This document shows positions 55,458 to 64,000 of a stretch of DNA of 64,000 nucleotides, one piece after another. This DNA is from Rhodococcus yunnanensis NBRC 103083 (GTDB lineage: Bacteria > Actinomycetota > Actinomycetes > Mycobacteriales > Mycobacteriaceae), in the NCBI RefSeq assembly GCF_001895005.1, contig NZ_BCXH01000001.1, positions 682,001 through 746,000 on the forward strand, read 5' to 3'. The first letter of the stretch is position 1. Every line of letters begins with the position of its first letter. Made by a program: the position numbers and the translations under genes. The notes under the pieces are model-generated. The model ran no database searches. It worked only from the letters and a program-made list of their open reading frames with translations, and had not been told where the DNA came from.

Positions 55458-56063
55458 TCAGCGCTTGCGGTCGGTCGGACGCCCGAGAACGGGTCCGGCC
55501 CACTGCGAGTTCTGTTCGGCGTCCGATGCCGCTGCGCGCCGTCGTTCCTGCGCCTCCAGCTGTGCGGTGGTCTTGTTCCACACGGCCTTGAGCCAGTGGA
55601 AGGTCAACACGACCACCACTATCCATCCGATGATCAAGCCGATCCCGGGGCCGCCGCCCGTCTGATCCACCGGCAGCGTCTGGCGCGACCAGATCGACAG
55701 CATTCCGAACACGGATGCAACTGCAGAGCCGACCAGCGCAACCCAGGCCAGCGCCCAGATTCGCGTCACGAGTGCGAGCACCGACGCGATGACCGAGAAC
55801 ACGACGACGAACCACACGAATATCCGCGATGGCAGCGCGATCGACTCGGCGGTGGCCGAGCCTCCCCCGGACAACACGTCGAACCCGCTTGCTCCGCCGG
55901 CATGGGGCAGAGCGAGCGTCATCAGCAGCAACAACACCAGTACCGCGACGACGACCGCCCGGACTCCGGGGTCGATCTCGGCATCGATGCGGCGCTCGGC
56001 TGTGTCGTAATCGGGTGCGGCTCCCTCTTCGTTGCGATCGGGGCCTTCACGGTTGTCGGTCAT
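55458..56063 (-). CDS. Conserved actinobacterial membrane protein (Rv2732c-like)
   Basis: A 201-residue protein with an acidic cytosolic start ([13 protein letters not shown]) and four membrane helices: [57 protein letters not shown] and [19 protein letters not shown]. Function unknown. ATG 56063 overlaps the miaB stop as ATGA, so the two are translated together. Confidence 0.85.
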   Translation of the reverse strand: MTDNREGPDRNEEGAAPDYDTAERRIDAEIDPGVRAVVVAVLVLLLLMTLALPHAGGASGFDVLSGGGSATAESIALPSRIFVWFVVVFSVIASVLALVTRIWALAWVALVGSAVASVFGMLSIWSRQTLPVDQTGGGPGIGLIIGWIVVVVLTFHWLKAVWNKTTAQLEAQERRRAAASDAEQNSQWAGPVLGRPTDRKR

Positions 56064-57619
56064 ACGCTGCATCCTGTCGATACGGGCATCGGAGCCGGGG
56101 CGCCGATGGTCGGCAGCCCCAGACCGACGCCGATGGGGGCCGTCTTGGGTAGTTCGCCTCGTTCGTACGCATCTCCAGCAGCGGTACGTCGATGAGACGA
56201 CACGCCCCCGTCCGCGATCAGGTGATACGGCGCGGCGGCGCTGATGGTCGTGGTGACGACGTCCCCCGGACGGATTTCGTGAGCGTGGTGTTCTTCGGTT
56301 CGAAAGTGCACGAGACGGCCGTCGCGGGCGCGACCACTCTTTCGGTGCGTCGCAGCATTCTTGCGGCCCTCGCCGGTCGCGACGAGAAGCTCGACCTCGG
56401 TGCCGATCAGCTCGCGGTTCGCCTCGAGGACGATCTCCTCCTGCAGAGCGATGAGCCTGAGGTATCGCTCTTGAACGATGTCCTTCGGAACTTGATCGGG
56501 CATGTCCGCAGCAGGGGTACCGGGACGCTTGGAGTACTGGAATGTGTACGCATTGGTGAACCGTGCCCTGCGCATCACTTCCAGTGTCTGCTCGAAGTCC
56601 TCCTCGGTCTCACCGGGGAATCCGACGATGATGTCGGTGGTGATCGCAGCATGTGGCATGACTGCGCGCACTTTGTCGATGATCCCGAGGAACTTCGTCT
56701 GTCGGTAGGACCTGCGCATCGCTTTGAGTATGCGGTCGGAGCCGGACTGCAGGGGCATGTGCAGAGTCGGGCAGATGTTCGGTGTCGACGCCATCACCTC
56801 GATGACGTCGTCGGTGAACTCCGCGGGGTGCGGTGAGGTGAACCGCACTCGCTCGAGCCCCTCGATGTTTCCGCACGCCTTCAGCAGGGACGCGAACGCA
56901 CCCCGGTCGCGAGGAAGCTCGGGATCGGCGAACGACGCGCCGTATGCGTTGACGTTCTGCCCCAGAAGAGTGACCTCGAGAACGCCCTGGTCGACGAGCG
57001 CCTGCACTTCGGCCAGTATGTCTTCGGGTCGTCGATCGATCTCTTTGCCGCGCAGCGCAGGAACGATGCAGAACGTGCACGTGTTGTTGCACCCGACCGA
57101 AATCGACACCCAGCCTGCATACGGGGACTCACGCTTTGCCGGCAACGTGGACGGAAACGCCTCGAGCGACTCGAGAATCTCGACCTGAGCTTCCTCGTTG
57201 TGCCGGGCACGTTCGAGCAGGACGGGCAACGATCCGATGTTGTGAGTGCCGAATACGACGTCGACCCAGGGAGCCTTCTTGACGACGGTGTCGCGGTCCT
57301 TCTGCGCAAGGCACCCGCCGACCGCGATCTGCATCCGTGGATTACGCGTCTTCGCCGGGCGCAACATACCGAGGTTGCCGTAGAGCTTGTTGTCGGCGTT
57401 CTCTCGAACCGCGCAGGTATTGAAGACCACGAGGTCTGCATCGACACCGGAATCGGCGGGCACGTAACCGGCTTCTTCGAGCAGACCGGCGAGTCGCTCG
57501 GAGTCGTGCACGTTCATCTGGCACCCGTGCGTGCGTACCTCGTAGCTGCGCACGGATTCGTCGAGACGTCGAGCGGTGTTCGGATGACTCGTTTCCACCC
57601 CTCCAGGGTACGGCCCCAC
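56060..57619 (-). CDS. miaB: tRNA-2-methylthio-N6-dimethylallyladenosine synthase MiaB
   Basis: Radical-SAM methylthiotransferase, 519 residues. The auxiliary cluster cysteines lie in [26 protein letters not shown] and [11 protein letters not shown]; the radical-SAM cluster is [13 protein letters not shown] domain (about 400-470) ends in an extra actinobacterial tail. It acts after MiaA on tRNA A37. The start is uncertain: ATG 57619 is the longest, GTG 57598 is close to GGAGG. Divergent from gluA. Confidence 0.94.
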   Translation of the reverse strand: MGPYPGGVETSHPNTARRLDESVRSYEVRTHGCQMNVHDSERLAGLLEEAGYVPADSGVDADLVVFNTCAVRENADNKLYGNLGMLRPAKTRNPRMQIAVGGCLAQKDRDTVVKKAPWVDVVFGTHNIGSLPVLLERARHNEEAQVEILESLEAFPSTLPAKRESPYAGWVSISVGCNNTCTFCIVPALRGKEIDRRPEDILAEVQALVDQGVLEVTLLGQNVNAYGASFADPELPRDRGAFASLLKACGNIEGLERVRFTSPHPAEFTDDVIEVMASTPNICPTLHMPLQSGSDRILKAMRRSYRQTKFLGIIDKVRAVMPHAAITTDIIVGFPGETEEDFEQTLEVMRRARFTNAYTFQYSKRPGTPAADMPDQVPKDIVQERYLRLIALQEEIVLEANRELIGTEVELLVATGEGRKNAATHRKSGRARDGRLVHFRTEEHHAHEIRPGDVVTTTISAAAPYHLIADGGVSSHRRTAAGDAYERGELPKTAPIGVGLGLPTIGAPAPMPVSTGCSV

Positions 57620-57752
57620 AGGTAGGGTTCCCGCCGGGGATCGTCCGGCTTCCTGGGTCGATACCGACCGACAGTAAAGTTTCCATTACATAATTCCCAT
57701 AGTCGGGTGAAAAGCGCTGTCTGCAAGCAAACTACGAATAGGGTTCTGCCCT

Positions 57753-58535
57753 ATGACGCATGCCACCGACGCGCCGGCTCACGGTGCCCTTGCCGATCGA
57801 CCCCCCATGATCTCCCTGAAATCGGTAGACAAGCATTTCGGTGATCTGCACGTTCTGAAGGACATCAACCTCGAGGTGCCCGCTGGGCAGGTCGTGATCG
57901 TTCTCGGCCCGTCCGGGTCGGGCAAGTCGACACTGTGCCGGACCATCAATCGCCTCGAACCGATCGACTCGGGATCCATCGAGGTCGACGGTTCCGTACT
58001 ACCCGCCGAGGGGAAGGCGCTCGCTGCATTGCGCGCCGATGTCGGAATGGTCTTCCAGTCCTTCAACCTCTTTGCCCACAAGACGATTCTCGAGAACGTC
58101 ATGCTCGCACCGCAGAAGGTGCGCAAGCTCAAGAAGGACGAGGTCCGCAAGACCGCAGACGCCCTGCTCGAGCGAGTGGGCATCGCCAACCAGGCCGACA
58201 AGTATCCGGCCCAGCTGTCGGGCGGTCAGCAGCAGCGTGTGGCCATCGCTCGCTCGCTCGCCATGAACCCCAAGGTGATGCTGTTCGACGAGCCGACCTC
58301 GGCTCTGGACCCCGAGATGGTCAACGAGGTCCTCGATGTCATGACCTCCTTGGCGAAGGAAGGCATGACGATGCTCGTCGTCACCCACGAGATGGGTTTC
58401 GCGCGTAAAGCGGGCGATCGGGTCATCTTCATGGCGGACGGAGCCGTCGTCGAGGACACCGATCCCGAGACCTTCTTCACATCGCCTGAATCGGACCGCG
58501 CCAAAGACTTCCTCGGCAAGATTCTCGGCCACTGA
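57753..58535 (+). CDS. gluA: Glutamate ABC transporter ATP-binding protein
   Basis: A 260-residue polar-amino-acid ABC ATPase. [11 protein letters not shown] (Walker A), [15 protein letters not shown] (signature), [13 protein letters not shown] (Walker B) and [14 protein letters not shown] (switch His). First gene of a gluABCD set as in Corynebacterium. No ribosome site at ATG 57753; TAGGGT (57739-57744) ends 8 nt upstream, so a leaderless start is likely. ATG 57807 ([12 protein letters not shown]) would also give a functional protein. Confidence 0.92.
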   Translation: MTHATDAPAHGALADRPPMISLKSVDKHFGDLHVLKDINLEVPAGQVVIVLGPSGSGKSTLCRTINRLEPIDSGSIEVDGSVLPAEGKALAALRADVGMVFQSFNLFAHKTILENVMLAPQKVRKLKKDEVRKTADALLERVGIANQADKYPAQLSGGQQQRVAIARSLAMNPKVMLFDEPTSALDPEMVNEVLDVMTSLAKEGMTMLVVTHEMGFARKAGDRVIFMADGAVVEDTDPETFFTSPESDRAKDFLGKILGH

Positions 58536-58591
58536 CTCGGCCGTCACAGCTCGACACACCGTTCACACGAACCAACATGGAGGAACCACCA

Positions 58592-59422
58592 GTGAGAATC
58601 AATCGCTCGATCCGTATCGGCGTCGGAATCGCGGCCCTCGCCATCGTCGCAACCGCATGTGGCGGCGGCGAGGAAGCACGTAGCGTCTCGTCGAGCGCGG
58701 AGAACGGCAATCTCATCGTCGGAATCAAGTACGACCAGCCCGGTCTCGGGCTGCGGAACCCGGACGGGTCCTTCAGCGGATTCGACGTCGAGGTCGCCAA
58801 GTACGTCGCCGATCAACTCGGCGTACCCGCGGACAAGATCGAGTTCAAGGAAGCTCCGTCGGCTCAGCGCGAGACCCTGATCCAGAACGGCGAGGTCGAC
58901 TACGTCGTCGCCACCTACTCGATCACCGACGCCCGCAAGGAGAAGGTCGGATTTGCCGGCCCGTATTTCGTTGCAGGTCAGTCACTTCTGGTGAAGGAAG
59001 ACAACACCGAGATCACCGGACCCGACTCACTCACAGGCAAGAAGCTGTGCTCGGTCACCGGCTCCACGCCTGCACAGAACATCGCGGACAAATACCCCGA
59101 TGTTCAGCTGCAGCCGTTCGACACGTACTCCGCCTGCGTCGAAGCTCTGCGTAACGGTGCCGTCGACGCCGTCACCACCGACGACATCATCCTCGCCGGT
59201 TACGCCGCCCAGTACCCGGGTGAACTCAAGGTCGTCGGCGAGCCGTTCACGACGGAGAACTACGGCATCGGCCTTGCCAAGGACGACACCGACGGTCGCA
59301 ACAAGATCAACGACGCGATCGAGGAAATGGTGTCGAGCGGTGCATGGGAAGCTGCGTTCAACGAGACCGTGGGAGCCTCCGGCTACCCGCTGCCTGCCGA
59401 GCCGACAGTCGACCGCTACTGA
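58592..59422 (+). CDS. gluB: Glutamate ABC transporter substrate-binding lipoprotein
   Basis: A 276-residue extracellular binding protein. Start GTG 58592 follows GGAGGA (58579-58584). Signal peptide IGVGIAALAIVATACGG with lipobox. LIVGIKYDQPGLGLRNPDGSF and FDVEVAKYVADQLG begin the type II periplasmic-binding fold; DYVVATYSITDARKEKV follows. A strong stem-loop separates it from gluC. Confidence 0.93.
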   Translation: MRINRSIRIGVGIAALAIVATACGGGEEARSVSSSAENGNLIVGIKYDQPGLGLRNPDGSFSGFDVEVAKYVADQLGVPADKIEFKEAPSAQRETLIQNGEVDYVVATYSITDARKEKVGFAGPYFVAGQSLLVKEDNTEITGPDSLTGKKLCSVTGSTPAQNIADKYPDVQLQPFDTYSACVEALRNGAVDAVTTDDIILAGYAAQYPGELKVVGEPFTTENYGIGLAKDDTDGRNKINDAIEEMVSSGAWEAAFNETVGASGYPLPAEPTVDRY

Positions 59423-59434
59423 CGCGTTGCCTTT

Positions 59435-59481
59435 CGTCGGGCACATCCAGTGTTGTTGCCGGACACCGGATGTGCCCGACG
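59435..59481 (+). promoter_or_regulatory. Stem-loop between gluB and gluC
   Basis: CGTCGGGCACATCC (59435-59448) pairs perfectly with 59468-59481. No T-run. It probably stabilises the gluAB message or attenuates read-through, giving more binding protein than permease. Confidence 0.75.
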
Positions 59482-59516
59482 CGGACGGCCCCACCAGCCG
59501 ATAGGACACACCTACA

Positions 59517-60194
59517 TTGAACCTACTGAGCAAGTACGGCGATCAACTCGTCGACGCGTTCATCATGACGATCAAGCTGACGGTTCTGTCCGCGATCGGC
59601 GCTCTGATTCTCGGGACGATCATTGCCGCGATGCGCGTGTCACCGATTCCGATCGCGCGAGCCATCGCCACCGTGTACATCACCATCTTTCGTAATACAC
59701 CGCTGACTCTGATCATCCTGTTCACCTCGTTCGGTCTGTACCAGACGATGGGTGTCGCTCTCGCACCGGAGAATTCGCCTACGTTCCTGGTCGACAACAA
59801 CGTCCGACTTGCCGTTCTCGGTCTGAGTGTCTACACGGCGTCCTTCGTCGCCGAGTCCCTGAGGTCGGGCATCAACACCGTCCCGGTCGGACAGGCCGAA
59901 GCAGGACGTTCACTCGGAATGACGTTCACCCAGAACATCACGATCGTCGTACTCCCCCAAGCGTTTCGCGCCGTCATCGGACCGCTGGGCAGCGTTCTGA
60001 TCGCGCTGACGAAAAACACGACCATCGCGTCGGTCATCGGTGTCGCCGAGGCGTCGCTGCTGATGAAGACGATGATCGAGAACGAGGCCGCGATCTTCGT
60101 GGTCGGCGGGATCTTCGCACTCGGCTTCGTCATCCTGACTCTTCCGACCGGGCTTCTGTTCGGCTACCTCAGCAAGCGATTGGCGGTGAAGTGA
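59517..60194 (+). CDS. gluC: Glutamate ABC transporter permease
   Basis: A 225-residue inner-membrane permease with five helices and the EAA loop SLRSGINTVPVGQAEAGRSLGM. Rare TTG start at 59517 with a distant AGGA; no better start exists before the first helix (LVDAFIMTIKLTVLSAIGAL). It pairs with gluD. Confidence 0.92.
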   Translation: MNLLSKYGDQLVDAFIMTIKLTVLSAIGALILGTIIAAMRVSPIPIARAIATVYITIFRNTPLTLIILFTSFGLYQTMGVALAPENSPTFLVDNNVRLAVLGLSVYTASFVAESLRSGINTVPVGQAEAGRSLGMTFTQNITIVVLPQAFRAVIGPLGSVLIALTKNTTIASVIGVAEASLLMKTMIENEAAIFVVGGIFALGFVILTLPTGLLFGYLSKRLAVK

Positions 60195-61075
60195 TGAGCA
60201 ACGCCGTAGCAGTTCTCTACGACGTTCCCGGCCCCAAGGCCAAGGTGCGATACCGCATCCTGTCCGGAGTCGTACTCGTCGTGTCCCTTGCGATCGCCTA
60301 CCTGATCTATCTGGCTCTCGATTCCAAAGGCCAGCTGACATCGGCGAAGTGGGAGCCTTTCGTCACCTCGACCACGTGGACGACCTATCTGCTGCCCGGC
60401 ATCAAGGGCACCTTGATCGCTGCCGCATTGTCCATCGTGTTCGCCTTGATTCTCGGGGCTGTCCTCGGAATCGGCAGATTGTCCGATCACCGCTCGGTCC
60501 GGATCGTCAGCGGAATTTTCGTGGAACTCTTCCGTGCCGTACCTGTACTGATCCTGATGATCTTCCTGTACGCGGTCTACGCCGAATACGAGGTCTTCAA
60601 GGTCAAGTATCTGGCGTTGGCCGCGGTGGTGACCGGACTGACGTTGTACAACGGATCGGTCATCGCGGAAATCGTTCGAGCAGGCGTCAATTCATTACCG
60701 AAGGGGCAGACCGAGGCGGCATCGGCGCTCGGAATGCGCAAGGGCCAGGTCATGCGCATCGTGCTTCTGCCGCAGGCAGTGACCGCAATGCTCCCGGCGA
60801 TCATCTCGCAGATGGTCGTGGCGTTGAAGGACTCCGCGCTCGGCTACGTCATCGGGTACGTGGAAGTCGTGCGCGCCGGCCAACAGGTCGGTGCGTTCTA
60901 CGGCAACTACCTGCCGTCGCTCGTCATAGTCGCGATCATCATGATCATCATCAACTCGCTGCTGACCAAGCTCGCGACGGTGGTCGAAGGTCGAATGCGC
61001 CAGAAGAAGAAAAAGACCGGCGGTACCGTCGTTCCTGCACAGGACTTCGGTGGCGGTCCGGCGGGCGCTGCCTGA
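60194..61075 (+). CDS. gluD: Glutamate ABC transporter permease
   Basis: A 293-residue permease with EAA loop IVRAGVNSLPKGQTEAASALGM. Starts ATG 60194 in a TGATG overlap with gluC. The C-terminal tail is basic (RQKKKKTGG). Confidence 0.92.
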   Translation: MSNAVAVLYDVPGPKAKVRYRILSGVVLVVSLAIAYLIYLALDSKGQLTSAKWEPFVTSTTWTTYLLPGIKGTLIAAALSIVFALILGAVLGIGRLSDHRSVRIVSGIFVELFRAVPVLILMIFLYAVYAEYEVFKVKYLALAAVVTGLTLYNGSVIAEIVRAGVNSLPKGQTEAASALGMRKGQVMRIVLLPQAVTAMLPAIISQMVVALKDSALGYVIGYVEVVRAGQQVGAFYGNYLPSLVIVAIIMIIINSLLTKLATVVEGRMRQKKKKTGGTVVPAQDFGGGPAGAA

Positions 61076-61104
61076 GTTCGGTCGGTACGGCAGGACCGAA
61101 AGAG

Positions 61105-61143
61105 ACGAGGCCCGCAACACCATCGGTGTTACGGGCCTCGTTT
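61105..61143 (+). terminator. Intrinsic terminator of the glu operon
   Basis: ACGAGGCCCG-C-AACACC pairs with GGTGTT-A-CGGGCCTCGT around a 3-nt loop, ending in TTT (61141-61143). It also faces convergent recX. Confidence 0.88.
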
Positions 61144-61175
61144 CGTATCGACATGCACTCGATCAGGGTGGACGA

Positions 61176-61748
61176 TCACCCGAATCGATCACCGTCGAAA
61201 TCTTCGGTGTCTGCTTCGAACTGCTCGACGCCGAGCCGGTCCAGCTCTGCGTTCACCACTCCGAACGCCATACCCTGCGGATATCCGCGCCTTGCGAGCA
61301 TTCCGACGAGCTTGCGGACTGCTCGGTCTCGGTCTGCGCGGGCATCGGGGTCATCAGGAGGCCGAAGAGTCAGTGTGCGGCACTTCTTTCGAACCAACTC
61401 GGTGGCGCGTGCGCGTTCGTCGTCGGCGTCGATCTGATCCAGCGCGCCGAGCGCGACCTCGTTGCTGACGCCCTTGGTCCGCAGCTCGCGGCTGAGTGCC
61501 TGTTTGCCTTTGCCCGAGTACGTGTGTCGCGAATGCACCCATTGCTCGGCGAAGGCTGCATCGTCGACCAGCTTCGCAGCTTCGAGACGAGCAAGAACGG
61601 CGTCGGCCACCTCGGAAGAGAAGCCCTTCTTGCTCAGACTCGTCTCGAGTTCGTGGCGGCTACGCGCACGGTCGGTCAGCAGCCGAAGGCAGACATCCTT
61701 CGCCTGCGATTCGGTGCCACCGCCTTCTGGAACTTTTCGCTGATCCAC
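61176..61748 (-). CDS. recX: Regulatory protein RecX
   Basis: A 190-residue all-helical modulator that inhibits RecA filaments. Three-helix repeats: CLRLLTDRARSRHELETSL, LVDDAAFAEQWVHSRHTYSGKG and VGMLARRGYPQGMAFGVV. GTG 61748 lies 17 nt after recA, so both share the SOS-controlled transcript. Confidence 0.94.
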   Translation of the reverse strand: MDQRKVPEGGGTESQAKDVCLRLLTDRARSRHELETSLSKKGFSSEVADAVLARLEAAKLVDDAAFAEQWVHSRHTYSGKGKQALSRELRTKGVSNEVALGALDQIDADDERARATELVRKKCRTLTLRPPDDPDARADRDRAVRKLVGMLARRGYPQGMAFGVVNAELDRLGVEQFEADTEDFDGDRFG

Positions 61749-61765
61749 AGCGGCCTACCTACCGA

Positions 61766-62803
61766 TCAGAACTCGACCGGGGCTGCCTTGTCGTCGGTCG
61801 CCGTCACGTCGGCACCGATCTGCAGCTTCTCCATGATCTTCTTTTCGATCTCGTCACGGATATCCGGGTTCTCCAGCATGAACTTACGGGCGTTCTCCTT
61901 GCCCTGTCCCAGCTGATCGCCTTCGTAGGTGAACCACGATCCGGACTTGCGGATGAAGCCGTGCTCGACACCCATGTCGATCAGCGAGCCCTCACGGCTG
62001 ATGCCCTTGCCGTACAGGATGTCGAACTCGGCCTGCTTGAACGGCGGAGCAACCTTGTTCTTGACGACCTTGACGCGAGTACGGTTACCGACCGCTTCGG
62101 TTCCGTCTTTCAAGGTCTCGATACGACGGACGTCGAGGCGAACCGAGGAGTAGAACTTCAGCGCCTTACCACCGGTGGTGGTCTCCGGGGATCCGAACAT
62201 GACGCCGATCTTCTCGCGCAGCTGGTTGATGAAGATCGCGGTGGTGCCCGAGTTGCTGAGAGCACCGGTCATCTTGCGCAGCGCCTGGCTCATCAGACGA
62301 GCCTGCAGACCGACGTGGCTGTCACCCATCTCGCCCTCGATCTCGGCACGCGGAACGAGCGCTGCCACCGAGTCGATGACCAGGATGTCGAGTGCGCCGG
62401 AACGGATCAGCATGTCTGCGATCTCCAGCGCCTGCTCACCGGTGTCCGGCTGCGAGACCAACAGTGCGTCGGTGTCGACTCCGAGCTTTGCCGCGTAGTC
62501 GGGATCGAGAGCGTGCTCTGCGTCGATGAACGCGGCGATTCCACCGTTGCGCTGTGCGTTGGCGACAGCGTGGAGTGCAACGGTCGTCTTACCCGAGGAC
62601 TCAGGGCCGTAGATCTCGACGACGCGTCCACGCGGCAACCCACCGATGCCGAGTGCGATGTCCAGTGCGATCGAGCCGGTCGGGATGACAGCGATCGGCT
62701 GACGAACCTCGTCACCGAGGCGCATCACCGATCCCTTGCCGAAGTTCTTGTCGATCTGCGAGAGGGCGAGATCGAGCGCTTTGTCGCGATCGTATGCAGG
62801 CAT
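61766..62803 (-). CDS. recA: Recombinase RecA
   Basis: A 345-residue strand-exchange ATPase and LexA coprotease. Walker [10 protein letters not shown] (66-74), Walker [13 protein letters not shown] and the loop-2 region [20 protein letters not shown]. The gene is continuous and carries no intein, unlike M. tuberculosis recA. An SOS box lies 139 nt upstream. Confidence 0.98.
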   Translation of the reverse strand: MPAYDRDKALDLALSQIDKNFGKGSVMRLGDEVRQPIAVIPTGSIALDIALGIGGLPRGRVVEIYGPESSGKTTVALHAVANAQRNGGIAAFIDAEHALDPDYAAKLGVDTDALLVSQPDTGEQALEIADMLIRSGALDILVIDSVAALVPRAEIEGEMGDSHVGLQARLMSQALRKMTGALSNSGTTAIFINQLREKIGVMFGSPETTTGGKALKFYSSVRLDVRRIETLKDGTEAVGNRTRVKVVKNKVAPPFKQAEFDILYGKGISREGSLIDMGVEHGFIRKSGSWFTYEGDQLGQGKENARKFMLENPDIRDEIEKKIMEKLQIGADVTATDDKAAPVEF

Positions 62804-62941
62804 CGTGATCTCCTTGTTTGGTCTGATTCAGCGTGTTGGCGGTAACGGTAGAGCGAGGTACCGACAAGAACCGCTCTTCGGTCGTTCCGCGGGCTCCACG
62901 CTTACGTCAGACCGTTGTACAACCGAATGACACAAGCATAG

Positions 62942-62957
62942 GGGAACACCTGTTCGA
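62942..62957. promoter_or_regulatory. LexA (SOS) box of recA
   Basis: On the recA strand TCGAACAGGTGTTCCC: GAAC-N4-GTTC is perfect. A TATGCT -10-like element follows on that strand. The 62804-62992 gap contains no other gene. Confidence 0.85.
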
Positions 62958-62992
62958 TTGCGCGCAGCGGCCAGGCGACACGCCGAAGTTTT

Positions 62993-63187
62993 TCACCACC
63001 GCGTGCGGGGAACGTCGAATTCGCTGCACAGCGCACGCCAGACATCGCGCGGATCGACTCCGGCTTCGATGGCCTCGGCACCGGTCTGCCCGTTCAAGCT
63101 GTGAATGACGTGGTCTACGAGGATCGAATCTCCTCGCATCTGCCCGAATTCTTCCGACAACAACTCACGAAACTCGGTCAGGCGCAC
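62993..63187 (-). CDS. DUF3046 domain-containing protein
   Basis: A 64-residue actinobacterial protein always found by recA: LTEFRELLSEEFGQMRGDSI, VIHSLNGQTGAEAIEAGVDPRDVWRALC. Homologue of Rv2738c. GTG start 3 nt after the glycosyltransferase stop. Function unknown; location suggests a role near recA regulation but this is only positional. Confidence 0.88.
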   Translation of the reverse strand: MRLTEFRELLSEEFGQMRGDSILVDHVIHSLNGQTGAEAIEAGVDPRDVWRALCSEFDVPRTRW

Positions 63188-63190
63188 ACC

Positions 63191-64000
63191 TCAACCGTAA
63201 CCGATTTCGGATCGGCCGAGCACGCGGCGGCACACCGCCACCGGGTCTTCGACGTCGCCTGCGCCGGCGGCGGCCTCGCCTGCTGCACGCTCGAATGTCG
63301 AATCACCCAGCACACGCTGTACGGCGTCGCCGATCGCGTCGGCGCTCGGCGGACGGACGATCAGCGCGCTGCCTTGCCTGGCCGCTCGGTTGGCCAACTC
63401 CCACTGATCTCCGCCGCCGGGGATCGCGACGACGGGAACACCGTGGATGAGCGACTTCGCCAGCAGACCGTGCCCGCCTCCGCAGACGACGGCATCGGCC
63501 TGGCGCAGCAGGTCGTCCTGGCGACCGAGACCTGCCCGCACCCAGCTCGGCAGATCGGCAGGCGGGTCGTCGAGCATGGATGCGACAACCCGAACCCCGT
63601 GTCCTGCGAGCCCCTCCACCGTTGCTTCGAGCATCCCCTGTGCGCCGGTGAATGCTGTCGACGGCGCCACCATCACGATCGGATCGGAACCTGGCGGAAC
63701 CTCGAGTGTGGAGGTGGTCGGCTCCCACAGGAGCGGTCCGACGATGTGCGCTTCGGACGGCCAATCCGGTCGCGGTACCTCGAGCGCGGGAATCGTGGCG
63801 ATCAGACGCGCGGCGGGGCCGGGGTCCTCGGATGGCAGCCCGACGCTTCGCCTGGCTACTCCACGTTGGGCCTTGCCCTGGGCGATGGATCGCCCGGTGG
63901 CCTTGCGCATCAGCGTGTCCCGCAGTCTGCCTCGCACGCCGACCCCTGGTGCGAGACCGCTTCCGATGGGAGGCAGCCCTTTCGACGGCGCATACAACGG
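63191..64000 (-). CDS. GT1-like glycosyltransferase, 5' part beyond the window
   Basis: The last ~270 residues of a UGT/MGT-type glycosyltransferase, Rv2739c-like. IVMVAPSTAFTGAQGMLEATVEGL and the C-terminal donor-binding block ADAVVCGGGHGLLAKSLIHGVPVVAIPGGGDQWE (here quoted only in part: key GGGHG and GGGDQ) are visible. It reaches the window edge without a supported start (PLYAPSKGLPPIGSG at the edge). Confidence 0.85.
   Translation of the reverse strand, partial: PLYAPSKGLPPIGSGLAPGVGVRGRLRDTLMRKATGRSIAQGKAQRGVARRSVGLPSEDPGPAARLIATIPALEVPRPDWPSEAHIVGPLLWEPTTSTLEVPPGSDPIVMVAPSTAFTGAQGMLEATVEGLAGHGVRVVASMLDDPPADLPSWVRAGLGRQDDLLRQADAVVCGGGHGLLAKSLIHGVPVVAIPGGGDQWELANRAARQGSALIVRPPSADAIGDAVQRVLGDSTFERAAGEAAAGAGDVEDPVAVCRRVLGRSEIGYG

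Noticed and set aside
57620-57752. AmtR or GlnR box upstream of gluA
   Set aside because: CCAT and ATAG half-sites are 12 nt apart instead of 6, and GlnR-type GTnAC/GAAAC elements have wrong spacing.
61766-62803. Intein in recA
   Set aside because: The reading frame is continuous at 345 residues with no inserted splicing domain.
62804-62992. LexA-independent (PafBC-type) second recA promoter
   Set aside because: TTGTGTCATTCGGTTGTACAAC on the recA strand is only a loose match to the known motif in sequence and spacing.
1-64000. Mobile elements, prophage, toxin-antitoxin or defence island
   Set aside because: No transposase, integrase, terminal inverted repeats, attachment-site duplication or restriction/defence gene cluster was seen; gene content is chromosomal core. 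The SF2 helicase at 4901-6637 has ResIII-like motifs but no nuclease or methylase partner.

Overview
The window is about 64 kb of GC-rich, densely packed chromosome from a mycolic-acid actinobacterium, most likely Rhodococcus or a close Nocardiaceae relative. Three things point there. The proteins are near-identical in motif and residue numbering to mycobacterial ones (IdeR, AhpC, AhpD, DapF, SthA). Mycothiol biology is present (MscR). The backbone order suhB-ppgK-sigA ... sigB-ideR ... sthA ... nrdR-lexA ... hflX-dapF-miaA ... miaB ... recX-recA matches, from memory, the M. tuberculosis segment Rv2701c to Rv2739c. I see no insertion sequence, prophage, CRISPR array, tRNA or rRNA, so this is core chromosome rather than an accessory island.

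Layout. 1-11.4 kb: partial inositol monophosphatase, polyphosphate glucokinase, primary sigma factor SigA, a DUF952 protein, an EamA exporter, a small zinc-finger protein (DUF7455), an SF2 helicase, a YihY membrane protein, DUF3039 and DUF3099 proteins, a methyltransferase and the stress sigma factor SigB, the last with a predicted SigE/SigH-type promoter. 11.6-24 kb: an acuC plus GNAT/acyl-CoA-synthetase pair (likely reversible protein acetylation), IdeR, GalE, a DUF4192 protein, a lipoprotein, the mscR-MBL operon, SthA transhydrogenase and a PAC2 protein. 24-33.8 kb: an alpha/beta hydrolase, a Ski2-like helicase, oxyR divergent from ahpCD, a PhzF-like protein, a possible permuted papain-like hydrolase, a tiny membrane protein, a class III aminotransferase and a Pr6Pr membrane protein. 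33.9-41.3 kb: HrpA, NrdR, a LysM (ChiZ-like) protein divergent from LexA with SOS boxes between them, and an acyl-CoA dehydrogenase. 41.4-48.6 kb: an NCS2 uracil-type permease and a complete fructose PTS (EI, DeoR-type regulator, 1-phosphofructokinase, EIIABC, HPr). 48.7-57.6 kb: a secreted membrane-anchored protein, HflX, DapF, MiaA, a LigB-fold protein, a DUF349 protein, a membrane protein and MiaB. 57.7-64 kb: gluABCD glutamate ABC transporter, RecX, RecA with a consensus SOS box, a DUF3046 protein and a partial glycosyltransferase.

Themes. DNA-damage control (LexA, RecA, RecX, ChiZ-like), oxidative, iron and nitrosative defence (OxyR-AhpCD, IdeR, MscR, SthA) and sigma-factor control (SigA, SigB) sit together. 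Several genes look leaderless. Short 15- or 18-bp tandem arrays recur, often touching a start codon, a stop codon or a promoter. I found no convincing wholly new system. The best leads are the repeat-bracketed acuC-acetyltransferase pair, the two unknown genes divergent around a 15-bp array at 31.6 kb, the shared palindrome between ptsI and the fructose operon, and the uncharacterised methyltransferase upstream of sigB.
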